This document shows, in pieces, positions 12,853-24,942 of a stretch of 64,000 bases of DNA. The stretch spans positions 121,590,124 through 121,654,123 of the forward strand of contig NC_083347.1 in assembly GCF_019175385.1 (NCBI RefSeq). Direction: 5' to 3'. The notes beneath the pieces were generated by a model. That model was not told the origin of the DNA, ran no database searches, and saw nothing but the letters and a program-made list of their open reading frames with translations. A program made the translations under genes and the position numbers. Each line of letters opens with the position of its first letter. Position 1 is the first letter of the stretch. This DNA comes from Lycium barbarum. Its lineage: Eukaryota > Streptophyta > Magnoliopsida > Solanales > Solanaceae.

Positions 12853-13190
12853 GGGGCAATTTGCCCTTCGCTGGGGGTATTCTTTAATTTTTACCCCTCA
12901 AAATAGTGGTATTTAAACTCTGCCCTTCAGGCAGAATTTAGTCTGCACAGGCAGAATTTCTGCCCATGCAAATTCTGCCTTAAAGCAGAAATTCTACCTT
13001 CATGCAGAATTTGCATGGGCAAAAATTTTACTTGTGAAGCCCAAAATTCTGCCTTGCGATTTTTTTTTAACTGAACTGGGATTCGAACCCACAACCTTGG
13101 GGTGTTAGGCGAGCGGTAAAATTTAAAGACCACCAATTCTAAGGGCAAAAATTAAAGACCACCTCAAATAAAGGGCAATCCGCGCAAAAT
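12853..13190. mobile_element. Foldback MITE-like element with an inner tRNA-like retroposon
   Basis: Ends are imperfect inverted copies: GGGGCAATTTGCCC...CTTTAATTTTTACCC on the left and GGGCAAAAATTAAAG...AAAGGGCAATCC on the right. The middle has GCAGAATT/AATTCTGC words. On the minus strand at about 13065-13125 is GGGTTCGAATCCC, a perfect Pol III B-box and T-arm, followed about 10 nt later by an A-run (a T-run on the plus strand). That looks like a very short tRNA-derived retroposon. Superfamily not determined. Confidence 0.55.
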
Positions 13191-13559
13191 AAAATACGGA
13201 TAATTGAGGCATGCCACGTCAGCGGGCCTTTGTCCTGGGGTGTTCTCTCTTTGTCGTAGCTTTTGGGGGGTAAAATGGCAGAAGCGGCGTGTTTAATTGG
13301 AGGAACTAATTGTTTATGTGTGGACAAATGGAATTAATTGTCAAAAAATCTATCTATATATAATATAAAGCTAAACATAAATAAGGTGATGTGATACCTC
13401 TCTATGACCACCCTTCCTATTTATCTTTTTTTTCAATTTTTTGCTTTTTTCTCTTCTAATTTTGCTATAAAATCTAGAATAATCTTGGTTTTTTCCTCTT
13501 TGCTATTTAAAGTTCATATATTACTTAACCCATGCTTTCTCGTCGTCCGTCCCAAATAA

Positions 13560-14477
13560 AAAAAAAATTGTGGATCCCATATATATTAAAATAACAACTA
13601 ATATAAAAAAAAAAAAAAAAAAATTGGGCCTCATATTTCTAAACAACTAATATTAAAAAAAAAATTGGGTTTAACCCATGCTTCTATATAGTAGTAAAAA
13701 AAAATTGTGGGCCCCATATATATTAAACAACAACTAATATTAAAAATATAGTGCACCCCATATTAAAAAATCAAACAATATTCATGTAATTTTCAAAGTA
13801 TCTCATTAAGTCAATAATGATGGATTCATTGCCACGTGCGTATTCGTAGCAAACACTAATATAATAAAGTTTTAAATACGGAGCACAAACTACAATATTA
13901 TATTAATCGTGTTTTGAACATAGTATCTCATATTAACAAAATCAAGCAATATATATATAAAAAAAAAAAAAAAAAAAAAAGTGAATCCCATATTAAAAAA
14001 AACAAACAATGTCAAAAACAAAAGTGCAAAAAAAAAATTGTGGGCCCCATATATATTAAACAACAACTAATATTAAAAAAAAATGGGCCCCATAATTCTA
14101 ATATATATATATATATCCGTTCCAATTTAATTAAAAAAAATTGTGGGCCCCATATATATTAAACAACAACTAATATTAAAAAAATAGTGCACCCCATATT
14201 AAAAAATCAAACAATATTCATGTAATTTGCAAAGTATCTCATTAAGTCAATAATGATGGATTCATTGTCACGTGCGTATTCGTAGCAAACACTAATATAA
14301 TAAAGTTTTTAAATACGGAGCACAAACTACAATATTATATTAATCGTGTTTTGAACATAGTATCTCATATTGACAAAATCAAGCAATATATAGATTAAAA
14401 AAAAAAAGTGAATCCCATATTAAAAAAACAAACAATGTTAAAAAAAAAGTGCAAAAAAAAAATTGTGAGCCCCATAA

Positions 14478-14544
<67 letters not shown>

Positions 14545-16210
14545 CAAATTAATAATGTCAAAAAAAAAAGTGCACCCCGTATTAAAAAATCAAACAATAT
14601 TCATGTAATTTCCAAAGTATCTCATTAAGTCAATAATGATGGATTCATTGTCACGTGCGTATTCGTAGCAAATACTAATATAATAAAGTTTTAAATACGG
14701 AGCACAAACTACAATATTATATTAATTATGTTTTGAACATAGTCATATTAACAAAATCCAGCAATATAAAATTAAAAAAAAAAAAAAAAAAAGTGAACCC
14801 CATATTAAAAAAAATATAATGTTTAAAAAAAAAAGTGTTGGCTTTGTATTCGTAGCAAACACTTATAATAAAGTTTTAGATACGGAGCACAAACTAAAAT
14901 GTTATATTAATCGTGTTTTGAACATAGTAAATGTATATATATTATATGCATAAAAATAGTACAAACTAATAATGTCCAAAAAAAAAAAAAAAGTGCACCC
15001 CATAAAGGGTAGACCTCATACTAAACAACATTAAGCAATAAAAAAAATGTGGAACCCACCATCTCCAAACTCATTGTAAAAAAAAGTGGACCCCATATTA
15101 ACAAAATCAAGCAATATCAAAAAAAAAAAAAAAAAAACTGAACCCCATATTAAAAAAAAATAATGTAAAAAAAAAGTGCAGACTTTGTATTCGTAGTAAA
15201 TACTAATATACTAAAGTTTTAGATACGGAGTATAAACTACAATGTTATATTAATCGTGTTTTGAACATAGTATATATATATATATATATATATATGCATA
15301 AAAATGGTGCAAATTAATAATGTCCAAAAACAAAAGTGTGCTCCATATTAAAAAATTAAACAATATTCATGTAATTTCCAAAGTATATCATTAAGTCAAT
15401 ATTGATGAATTCATTACCACGTGCGTATCAATCCATTAGTGGGAGCAAATGAAATTGTTTTTCTTCAAAAAGTTAAGTAGTCAAACCATACAGTTTTATT
15501 TCTTTTTATATATTAGTCTGAGATCTAATCTAGATATTAAACTGTTGTATTTGCTATTCCTCCATGTCATTTATTTGTTATGTTCACTAAAATAAATATA
15601 CTTAAAATATTTATATTTTAAAATAAGATAGAATTTAATTACTTTTTTATTTTTATTCTTACTCTAATAAATGTGAAAAGAGATTAATGTCGTAAAAAAA
15701 TATATATCAAATGGAGATCAAATAATGAATAAGGTAAATTAGTCAAATTGTAATTCTAATCGACGTTTTCTTAAAAAACCATGCAAAAGACAACATGACA
15801 AGTAAAATGAGCTAAACCGAGAATATTTACCAAAAATTAAAAAATAGTATTTCTTTGTTTAAATAGAAAATCAATTTCTACTTTGTTTCGTTTTAAACAT
15901 GTAAAATTAATTTAATAATTTGAATTAGAATTATCCAAATCAAAATTTGATAAAAACTAATAAGTATTTTACACCTTTAAATTAATCGAATTAAAATTGA
16001 AAGTATCAACTGATGCTTAAATATTGCTATTGTTTTATCTCAAAGAGAGAAAAATAGTTTCCTTTTAAACAAGTCTTCTCTTTTAAAAAATATTAATGAA
16101 TTTGCCGATTTTGTATTCATAGCAAACATTAATATAATAAAATTTTAGATACGGAGCATAAACTACAATGTTATATTAATCGTGTTTTGAACATAATATA
16201 TACTCTCTCT
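13560..16210. repeat. AT-rich tandem repeat array
   Basis: A core of about 85 bp (ATTCGTAGCAAACACTAATA ... TTAATCGTGTTTTGAACATA) recurs near 13842, 14279, 14661, 14847, 15189 and 16113, separated by GTGGGCCCCATATATATT and CAATATTCATGTAATTT blocks and long A-runs. Unit lengths vary (about 180-440 bp, then a 920-bp gap). A TA microsatellite of about 60 bp sits at 14481-14540. No coding content; apparent frames are the A-runs and TA-runs. Confidence 0.75.
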
Positions 16211-16819
16211 ATATATATAATCACTATTTAAAAATAACTACATATACATAAATGCACTATAATCTAAAGTGTTAGACCCGTACACAACACAGGCATAAGC
16301 CGTCTGTCCATTTGTATGTAATTTGTCGACAATCGGTTGAAGTTTAAGGGTCAAGTTGTCAACTCACGTTCGGTGCTGGCCTAATTCCTTTTTTTGGAGT
16401 GTTTCTCCATTTTCTTAATTGTCTTATTAATTATAAAAACCCAAATGTCTTAAAAGAATATATATTTATCTCTATATAATAGGAGAGACAAAAGCATCAT
16501 GTGATGACAAGTATCATCACCACAAAAATTAAAATTTAAAAATACAAAATAAAAATTAAAAGTTAAAAACTACAACAGTTAAAAAAAAAAAAAACTGCAA
16601 TGAGCAAATTACTCACTCAGTAAAATAAAAAAAATAAAAGACCACAAGGACGTGGTTCCTCAGCAAAATAAAGTTAAAAAGTTTAAAGAGAGTTGCAACT
16701 TCTAAATCAGAAAGCATAGTGTCTTTCTACATTCTCTGGAAACGTTCCAACCAATTTCTTGGCTTCCAATTTCTACTTTTGGTTCAACTCTAGAAATAGA
16801 GTAAATCAATCAAACAATC

Positions 16820-17367
16820 CAGGGAGCAGAAGCATTGAACCCCACAGTTTCAAATCCAATATCATGGATGACGAGAACATGTGCGTGGAAGGAACAGTTA
16901 AGAGCCCGTTTGGATTAGCTTATAAGTTGCTTATAAGTTGTTTTTAGTTTTTTTGAGTGTTTGACTGATCAGTTTAAAGTTATTTTGTGCTTAAAATAAG
17001 CTTAAAAAAATAATTTGGCCCATTTGACTTAGCTTATCTAAAGTAGCTTATAAGCTAGTTAGACTACCAACTTATTTTTTTTTAGTGTTTGCAGCTTATA
17101 GTCATAAGCCAATCCAAACAGACTCTAAATCTGAGAAGAATAAATTTGGGATTGTCGAAGATAAGAGATTTTAGATGAGATGAGAGATCTGAGGTTGAAT
17201 CAAACAACAAACGCCTGATGTTGGTGTTTGTCTCTGAAATTTGTAGTTTGTGTTTGTCCTGTTTGGAGTTCGGTTTATTATTCTGTGTACTTCGTTCGTC
17301 AACGGAAATTGTAATGCCGCTCAGATTCCTCTGACTACCATCAATCACAATATTTATCATACAAGGT
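16820..17367 (+). other. Exon-like fragment split by a Tourist MITE
   Basis: A frame containing MDDENMCVEGTVK runs up to a TAA target site. If the MITE at 16902-17125 is taken out, the frame runs on with SEKNKFGIVEDK before a stop, so the MITE broke an older open frame. A donor-like AG|GTAAAA follows at 17367. I do not recognise the protein. Lying inside a Helitron-like element, it could be a captured exon piece. Confidence 0.3.
16902..17125. mobile_element. Tourist-like MITE (PIF/Harbinger)
   Basis: 224 bp with ends GAGCCCGTTTGGATTAGC / CCAATCCAAACAGACTC and the 3-bp target duplication TAA on both sides (16899-16901, 17126-17128). Same family as the element at 51123-51386. Confidence 0.85.
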
Positions 17368-17560
17368 AAAATTTTTAGTTTTTATTTATTTATTTATTTT
17401 GCTTATTGAGTTTAATATTGTGATCCAATTTGGGTAGTGATTTGTCATAGTTTGTTCTGAAGGTTTATTACAAGTTGTTGAAACCAGGACTGTTGAATGA
17501 TGTTTATTAATGTAATAAGTAGGTTAGCATATTAATTACTTAGAGTGAAAATTAACTTTT

Positions 17561-17872
17561 ATGAATATCAATTTAATTAAGGTTATGCAATTAATTCAAT
17601 TTCATAGAACTATATTAAGAAAGGTGATGACTTTCTTCTTCTTTTTTTTTCTTTTCATCAGTGCTCCGTTTTTTCTAAATTTAGATGGTGGTTGTGAGGC
17701 GGTGAAGAAGCAAAGACAAGAAAGCGGCTGGAGTAATGGTGGAGGAGGGACAACTGGGTTATTAATCCCCATCTTCATTGTAGTATATCTGCGACGAAGA
17801 AGATCCAAACGAGTGAATTGTTCTCCAGCAGAAACGTTAATGAAGATCACCCAAATTCTCACCCACAGGTAA
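17561..17872 (+). other. Exon-like open frame inside the Helitron-like region
   Basis: About 100 codons with an N-terminal hydrophobic run (FFFFFFLFISAPFF), a Gly-rich stretch, a second hydrophobic run (LLIPIFIVVYL) and a basic RRRRSKR, ending at a CAG|GTAAAT donor-like site. No family recognised. The base composition of 17690-17870 is less AT-rich than its surroundings, as expected of a captured exon, but this is weak. The rest of 17873-21060 holds AT-rich text with no convincing gene; another donor-like exon candidate is at 20262-20343. Confidence 0.25.
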
Positions 17873-18542
17873 ATATAATCTTTTTCTCCTTTCTTGGATA
17901 AGTTATGTATTATGGTTTCTGAGTTTGTCGTTGGATCTGAATGTATTAATTTATTTGTCTTTATTTAAGATTTGGGGGTTGTTTTATTTCCACGTTGCAT
18001 TTTTAGGTTTGGATTATGCTTTGTTAGTGAGTACGACACATTGTAATGCAATTTTCACATGGAATATGTGTACTCTGTTATTTGATTTTTATCAACCTGC
18101 TGTATTTATCTTATACAGGGCTAAAATATTGATGATTGACTTTTGTTTCGTCCTGTACTATGCATTTGTGCAAGGTTTCATTTTCTTTCAGAAAGTACAT
18201 GAGAGATTCATTTAGCCAATTTAATTGGGAGATTCAAATTAGACTGCAGTATATGCGTGAGAAAAAGAACATCCAGAATGATGAATTCTTCTCCAAAAAA
18301 AAAAAACTAAATGAAGAATGATATGGGAATGTAAAAAATATTCTCCGACATTGTCTACTAAGTAATGACAATTGATTATTGAAGTTACATATGACTGCCA
18401 GGGACATGTCTAGGAGTTGTGAAGTAAAAAAAAAAAAAATAGTGTGGTAAATTTTGATGAATAATCGAGAGGTAACTTTGATGTTCTTTTGCATTCCTAT
18501 TATACTTTCTTCGTCTCAAAGTTCTTGCTGATGCTTATGACC

Positions 18543-18660
18543 TATGCTGCTTGGACTCTTTAAAAATGTCAACGGGTGCGTGTCGGATCCTCCAAAAGTA
18601 GTACATTTTTGGAGGATTCGACACAGGTGCGGTAGCAATTTGGAGAGTCCGAGCAACATA
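18543..18660. mobile_element. 118-bp foldback element common in nightshades
   Basis: Ends TATGCTGCTTGGACTCT and AGAGTCCGAGCAACATA are inverted copies, and the middle GTCGGATCCTCCAAAA / TTTTGGAGGATTCGAC is also inverted, so the whole element folds into one hairpin. From memory this sequence type is abundant in Solanaceae intergenic DNA. Confidence 0.8.
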
Positions 18661-21096
18661 ACTTATGAATGTTTTGAATTTTTTAATGAAGAAGAGAGAA
18701 GTCAGAAAAATAGCTATGCAGGAGATGAATGAAGAATAAAAAATTGCATGCAGAATGAAGTTTTATAAATCTTATCCCGTGACCTCACCTGTTGCTCCTG
18801 ATGTATCTCAGGTCAACGTGAGTAATCTGTTCATAACAATAGATGTTTTTTGCTTAATGTTTTCTTCTAAATAATATTGGATGATATTGTTGAGAATCGA
18901 TTATGGCGACACATGTAGTATATACATAATATCAGCAACTTTAGCTTTGTCATTGCGCCAAGTGTCTCTATGAAAATATGACATTTGTCAACTTATGGAA
19001 ATGGATTCACAATTCTGTTAGTAAAAGACTCCTATTTTTTCCTCAATATCACTCAGCAAAAACTTCCGAAAATGTCAAGAGCTTAAATTTACCTTGCATT
19101 TTACAGAGTCCTATTTTTTCTCAATAACCATGTACAAGTTGCTAGGCATTAGGAAAAAGAAATTTGTAAGTTGTAACTGTGGTTGGTGAAATTGCAAGAC
19201 CACTCTTGCGGTTGAAACCGCTAAGAAGACTTTCTGCCACAAATCTCGATCTACATATTGTCTCATTCTCCCAGATTTTATTTTTAAGTAAATCATGTTC
19301 TAAAATTTAACTTAACACTCCTGTCAATCTACTGATTTTTTTTGCTTATAACAACTAGCTTATGCCATTTCAAGCATTTGGCAGAAAATTTGGTTTCCTG
19401 TGCTTTGGGCAGTACTCATAGCTTCTACTTCCCCGCCTATGGATATTCTATCTTAATTCATTTTCATGTTTGCAGCAGCATTTTTATTTTTACTTAATCT
19501 CGGAGGATTTAACTCTTGAAAATGTTTTTGCTTGCAAGGAACGATGAGTCAAAACAGAGATTCTGGTGAAGCTTCTACATGAGGCAACACCCCCTTTTGA
19601 CGCTAAGAGATTTTTGTCCACTGTTGCTAAATTGGTCAAAAATCTGTGTATATTTCACATAGTTTTACCGTGTTCTGAAGATTTTATTTTTTCCGTAATT
19701 TTTAATGTATTTTGGTTCTCTTTGTTTTGAAAGTCTTGTTTTCCTTACTAATCTTGAAAATTTCCTTTCTTATGTGGTTAGAGATCACACTATGCTCTTT
19801 GTTTATGAATCAGGAGTTTTGGTTCTCTAACATCTTCATTTATCAATGCTATGGTTTATTTAGAGATGAACAAAGGCATTCTTTGTCCTCCTATCTCAAG
19901 CGGCGGATAAACAAATAATGTGCAGGTGAATGATGATTTTTTTTCCGCATACTCAGATGGTTTTAAAAGCTTCTGTGCTTAACTTTTTAACTTCTTCTCA
20001 AAATAAAAATAGAAGTATATTTTATGTTGCTTTGAAGTTTAGCCTACAAATAGCATGACACTGTATCATCGACTGTTTCTAATTGCCTAACAAAGAGAGA
20101 TATTTTATGTTGCTTATAAGGTTAGTGCGCAAATAGCATGAAAATGAAGCATCAACCTGTATTTAATTGCCATAGGAAGAAGCACCTGAATGCCTAGATT
20201 GTTCTTCAAGCATATATCTATTTAGTATTTATAGACATTTCAACACCAAAGACCAATCTCCATGGCAATGAATCAAACACCCAAATCAACTCAGTGCAGC
20301 ATTTGTTGTAGTATAGAGCAAGAATGGAACTATGTATTGTCAGGTATTACAGTAGTACATGTTTTGTTCGAAACTTTTCCATCATTTTTTTGTAAATATT
20401 TTCTTTATTTAATAGTGATTAGATTTCATTACTGGGTAGAATTTTTGTCTGCATGTGAGCTTATGTACTATTTTACTTTTTCTCTTCTCTATTATAGCCT
20501 ATTTAATTCCAAAACCAAATAGTTTAGGTGGTTTCAACTGAAACAAGTGAAAAAACAAACGATCAGGTAGTATCCAAATCTTTTATTTCAATTTTTAGTT
20601 ATTCAAGTTTTTTCCTGGATCTGATGTACGCTCTCATACTTTGAGAAGTCATAACTTCTTGAGGTAAAACGAATCAGCAGTATCATGATTTGAGAGACTA
20701 AAAGAAAAGATTACTTGAGAACATCCTAAAATAAATATTTATTTCAGATTCTTAGTTTGTTGAGTGAATTTAGCCAAACTTACTTGACGTTTCATCCTAT
20801 CAGTGTTGCTGCCATGAAGATGAATTAGAGTATCAAACAAGGTCTTAAAATGCATCTGGAACTTATGTCAACGTGCATATGTCAGAGTTATGTGTGAACT
20901 TATGTCAATGTGCATATGTCAGAGTTGGATGTGTGAACCAAAAAAGATATTACAGAGTATTAAAGATTGTGATTAATTTTGTTGTACTTTTGAGTATGAA
21001 CTTGAAGTAGTCATACAACTTTTATTTTTGACGCATAATATTTTGAATTATAATTTTTTTGTATTATTCGCGAATCGCGCGGGTAAGTATACTAGT

Positions 21097-22994
21097 ATAT
21101 ATAAAAACTAGGCATAGACAAGGTCATGTGACGTCACCTCTCTATGGCCAGTATTTGCATTTATCTTTTTTTTTTCTCCTTTTTTTGTATTTTTTCCATT
21201 TAAACTATTTAATAAAATTGGAGTAATAAAGAAAGAAAATTCTACTTCATTTGATTATCCTAATTAATCCCAACAAGTAGCCAATAAAGTGCTGATATCC
21301 ACCGCCCACGATGGGTGCGTTAGCATGGCATAAAAAAATGCTGATATCCGTCTTTTGCCCACGTACCTACAGCACTTATTACCATTTGCAATTATCTATC
21401 TCTCCTTTATTTGTTTTCTTTTCTCTCATTTATTTGCTTTAAAATTTCACCTCCATAACCCCCAAATATTTAATTTAAAAATTTAAGATGCCTTATGGTA
21501 TTCCTTCATTTTTATCTATATAAATTCATACTTTTTGTTTCATGAGAACCTATCCAAAATTATCCTTTCATTCCATTTTTGAAGTGATAATTTTGTTATA
21601 TTTATGCACTATTATATTTATGTTTTAGTTTGGTGTAAAGGAGAAGGAGGTGGTCGAGGTTCTTGAATGGTGATGGGCTTGTGGGAGTGAAAGTCGACAA
21701 GAGCTCGGAAAATTATGCACTGATTCCATACTTCTTCTTTCTATTTTTTAATGACTAAGGTCGTAAGAATGATGTGTATATTGTATTATTTTCTTCTTTA
21801 CTCATCGTTTCCATATATTTTTTCTATGATTCCTCTTTAGTTTAATTTTTCCATGAATTTCTGATGTCGTAAGTCTGAAATTTCTTTTGGTTCAAATTAG
21901 TAACTTAGGACAAACGTAGGGATATATTTGAAAGGTTGTGAATTTATGATCACCAAGAATTTTCAAAGCTGAGAAATGAAAAGAATAAGGGAAAATATTA
22001 AATTTAAAAATCCATAACTTTTGAACCAAGAATTTGATAAATGGTAAAAGAAAAGGGAGATATTAAAATCTATATAAATTCATATTTTTCGTTTAATGAG
22101 AACTTATATATTCAATGTTTTTTTTCATTCCATATTTGAAGTAGTGATATTATCATATTTAGTGCAATATAATAGTCATGTTTTAGTTTGACTTGAAGAA
22201 GAAGAAGAAGAAGAAGAAGATTCTTGAACGATGATTGGTTTGAGAGAGTAGATCTCGATAAGACGAAAAATCATGTATTGATTTCGTACCTTTTCCTTCT
22301 ATTTTTTATGATTAAGATAGTAAGAATGATGTGCTTATTATATTATAATTTTCTTCACTTATTTTTCAATATATTCTTTCTATGATTCCCTTTTAGTTTG
22401 ATTTTTATTTTAATTTCTGATTGTCATAAGATTATAATTTCTTTTAGTCCAATTATAACTTTGTTGGAAGTCTGCTAACTACTAACTAAACGTTTTTCTC
22501 TACGAAATCAAATTGTACATCTGGGTATTTATATAGAAACGGCCAAGAGAGTGTAGTTCTTTTGTTGTTGTACTTTTCTATTTTGTATTATTTCTATGTA
22601 TGGAGAAACTCTTAAAAAATATTTCAAAATCCTGACTTATCTATGCATATATGAAATATGTATTAGATAAAGACATTATTATTTATATAAAAAAGGATAA
22701 AACTTTTCTTCAAACTTCCAACATTTTAAGAAATCAAGCAAATAATTAATTAAGAAATACATATCAACTTTACAATATAGTCTACTTATTAAAAGTCGGC
22801 CTGTCTGTACGCTTTCATGGACAACTTCTAATTTATAATATTGATTGAAGTATGAAAATTTTCATCATATCTTTGAAAGTGATTTGTATTTCTGATTTAG
22901 TCAATTTACAAATATATATTTATTGTAAATACCTCTTCTATTTATATTAGTAAATTATTCGTGTCTTTTATGACCGCGCAGACAAATTCACTAG
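21097..22994 (+). mobile_element. Second Helitron-like unit directly downstream
   Basis: It opens with text alike the first unit's start (CATAGACAAGGTCATGTGAC...CCTCTCTATGGCC compared with AAATAAGGTGATGTGATACCTCTCTATGACC) and ends with GACCGCGCAGACAAATTCACTAG followed by T. The 3' hairpin is weak. An inner near-repeat (ATTTTTAATGACTAAGGTCGTAAGAATGATGTG, paired near 21745 and 22305) shows an old duplication with a period of about 555 bp. No coding sequence seen. Confidence 0.4.
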
Positions 22995-23059
22995 TTGTAG
23001 AAAAAGATAAATACAATCCTTGCTTCCTTGTTGAGCCACGTCATCGGGATTTTGTCCTG

Positions 23060-23126
23060 CTTATATATATATATATATATATATGATTGTGGTCTATGAA
23101 GAAGTAAGATGTCATCTTTTTTTCTT

Positions 23127-23182
<56 letters not shown>

Positions 23183-23260
23183 ATATGATTATATGATTGT
23201 GGTCTATGAAGAAGTAAGATGTCATCTTTTTTTCTCCTTTTTTGTGATTTCCGTGAGATA
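23060..23260. repeat. TA microsatellites and short tandem duplication
   Basis: (TA)n runs at about 23062-23084 and 23129-23178, each followed by ATTGTGGTCTATGAAGAAG...GATGTCATC. The text was duplicated together with its microsatellite. Confidence 0.8.
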
Positions 23261-23384
23261 ATTTATTAGTCGTAAATAAATATGTAACATCTATGACTAT
23301 TCATGCTCTGTTTAATGGTTTCAAACTTTTAGTTTTCCCGATAACCATTTTTGATTTATTTAGCTTCCAGTTGTATTAGTTGAA

Positions 23385-23605
23385 GAAAGTATTTGGCAGG
23401 ACTTTTTCGATGCCAGGACTCTGCGCCAATCATTTCTTTTTTATGATATGGGAATCCGCAGCCGCTACCCTTCAGGTGCGCACAGTCAGCAATGAGTGTC
23501 ACTATGTAACCGGTTTCTTTTAGGTTTGAGGCCGAGGGGGTTCGAACACACGACCTCCCACGCAAAATTGTAGCGCTCAACCACCAGGCAACACGCTACT
23601 TTGTG
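23385..23605 (-). mobile_element. tRNA-derived SINE
   Basis: On the minus strand: A-box-like TGGTGGTTGAGCGCTAC, then B-box TGTTCGAACCCCC about 35 nt later, followed by a unique body. The spacing and motifs match an internal Pol III promoter. The 3' border is approximate. Confidence 0.65.
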
Positions 23606-23692
23606 TATAAGCAGTGTCATTTTAGTACTTTTACTTTGTATTTTCGTTTTATTTATATTTTATATATGTATATCTAGTAAAAAAAAAAAATT

Positions 23693-23936
23693 ACGAAGCA
23701 GTGTGTGACACCCCTCGGGAAAAAGGTAAATCCGCGCCTGCGCATAGGGTAAACTCAACTCCCGTGCAATAGCTCACAAACCACACAGGAGAGATAACCC
23801 GCACTAAGAAACCCCCGTGTGACGAGCTCGACCCAGAAAGCAAATCCCCTGCTGTCGTAGGCAGGGGGTTTCGAACCTGAGACCTCCAGTATGAAAGGCC
23901 CATGCTCAACTAACTGAGCCACCCTTGCGGGTGACT
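23693..23936 (-). mobile_element. tRNA-derived SINE with T-rich tail
   Basis: Minus strand begins near ACCCGCAAGGGTGGCTCAG, has the A-box TGGCTCAGTTAGTTGAGC, the B-box GGTTCGAAACC, a body of about 170 bp, and ends in a T-run (A-run on the plus strand at 23679-23690). It lies next to the SINE at 23385-23605 in the same orientation. Confidence 0.75.
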
Positions 23937-24044
23937 CTCCGCCAATCATTACAACCTCATTTTCCCAATTCTCTTTCTATAATACATATGTTAAATTTAA
24001 AAGGGGAAGGGACTCCAAGAAAAGAGTGTAAGATGTTGGCTAAT

Positions 24045-24382
24045 AGCCTGTTTGGTCAAGCTTATTTTTTTCCCAAAAGTACTTATTTTTTCAATAAGTG
24101 CTTATTTTAAAAAAAGTGAGGTGTTTGGCCAAGCTTTTTGGAAGAAAATAAGTGTTTTTGGGAGTAGCATGCAGAAGCAGTTTTTCAGAAGCTAAAAAAA
24201 ATAGTTTTTGTTCAAAAGCACTTTTTTGAAAAGTACTTTTGAGAAAAATATACATAGAAGCACTTTTTAAAAGCTTAGTCAAACACTAATTGCTACTCAA
24301 AAGTACTTTTTAAATTAATTGGTCAAACACAAACTGCTTTTAGCCAAAAGTACTTTTTAAAATAAGCTGTTTTTAGAAGTTT
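24045..24382. mobile_element. MITE-like repeat (TGTTTGGTCAAGC type)
   Basis: Starts GCCTGTTTGGTCAAGCTTA and is full of inverted AAGTACTTTT/AAAAGTACTT and AAGTGCTT words; the right part carries GGTCAAACAC in reverse. Internal wording resembles known Solanaceae non-coding MITEs. Exact ends and target duplication were not found. From 24390 to 24930 I see nothing recognisable. Confidence 0.45.
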
Positions 24383-24942
24383 TTTGCTAATTATAAATTG
24401 CTCTATGCTATGTGCTGCACGTAGTTATATTTTTAGTTCTCTCTTTATCATTTCGGTGAAATATCAAGGATTGAGGATTGTATTAGAGGTTGTCTAATTT
24501 AAGTCCTCAAAGTTCTATGTAATCTCTTATGTGTACTGTTCTCACTAATCTTTTCAATTTAATTTGTTACCGTGTTATGCTTGAATCAATTATATCAATC
24601 CTTAAGTTAGATGAGATCTCTCTTTTCTATTAATTTGTTACCGTGATACGCTTGAATGAATTGTAATTGTATCAATTCTTAAGTTAGATGAGGTTTATCT
24701 TTTGTTTGATCTTAACAACGGTACTATTCTCAGTGATATTTTCCCTTTAATTCATTATGTGTTGTTTTTTCAATATTTCAATTATTGTATCTTAAAGTTG
24801 TCCCAATATTTTAGATGATATTTTTTTGTAAGGATTCGTTACAATATTTTCCCGTTCATTTGTAGTCTATGTAAAAGAAAAGCCCATTTTCATTTAAATT
24901 TAATTTTGTATCGGTGATGTTAATCAATCGATTGCTTTTTAG

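Larger units (their letters stand above)
13353..21095 (+). mobile_element. Helitron-like region (possibly two nested units)
   Basis: The right end has the plant Helitron signature: a CGCG-AAT-CGCG hairpin (21069-21079), a short linker, then CTAG (21092-21095) followed by T. Two places look like Helitron 5' ends: TCTATCTATATATAATATAA at 13353 and TCTCTATATAATAGGAGAG at about 16469, the latter followed by a short palindrome. Either the element starts at 13353 and spans 7.7 kb, or it starts at 16469 and an older fragment lies to its left. No Rep/helicase gene is present, so it is non-autonomous. Inside are an AT-rich repeat array, a Tourist MITE, a 118-bp foldback element and exon-like pieces. 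Confidence 0.5.

Noticed and set aside
13065..13125. tRNA gene on the minus strand
   Set aside because: The T-arm is good but no acceptor stem or full cloverleaf can be drawn; it is followed by an A-run, so a retroposon is more likely.
14379..14597. Open frame with a long Ile-Tyr run on the minus strand
   Set aside because: It is the translation of a TA microsatellite and flanking A-runs.
23860..23936. tRNA gene on the minus strand
   Set aside because: A and B boxes are good but the acceptor ends do not pair and a SINE body with a T-rich tail follows.
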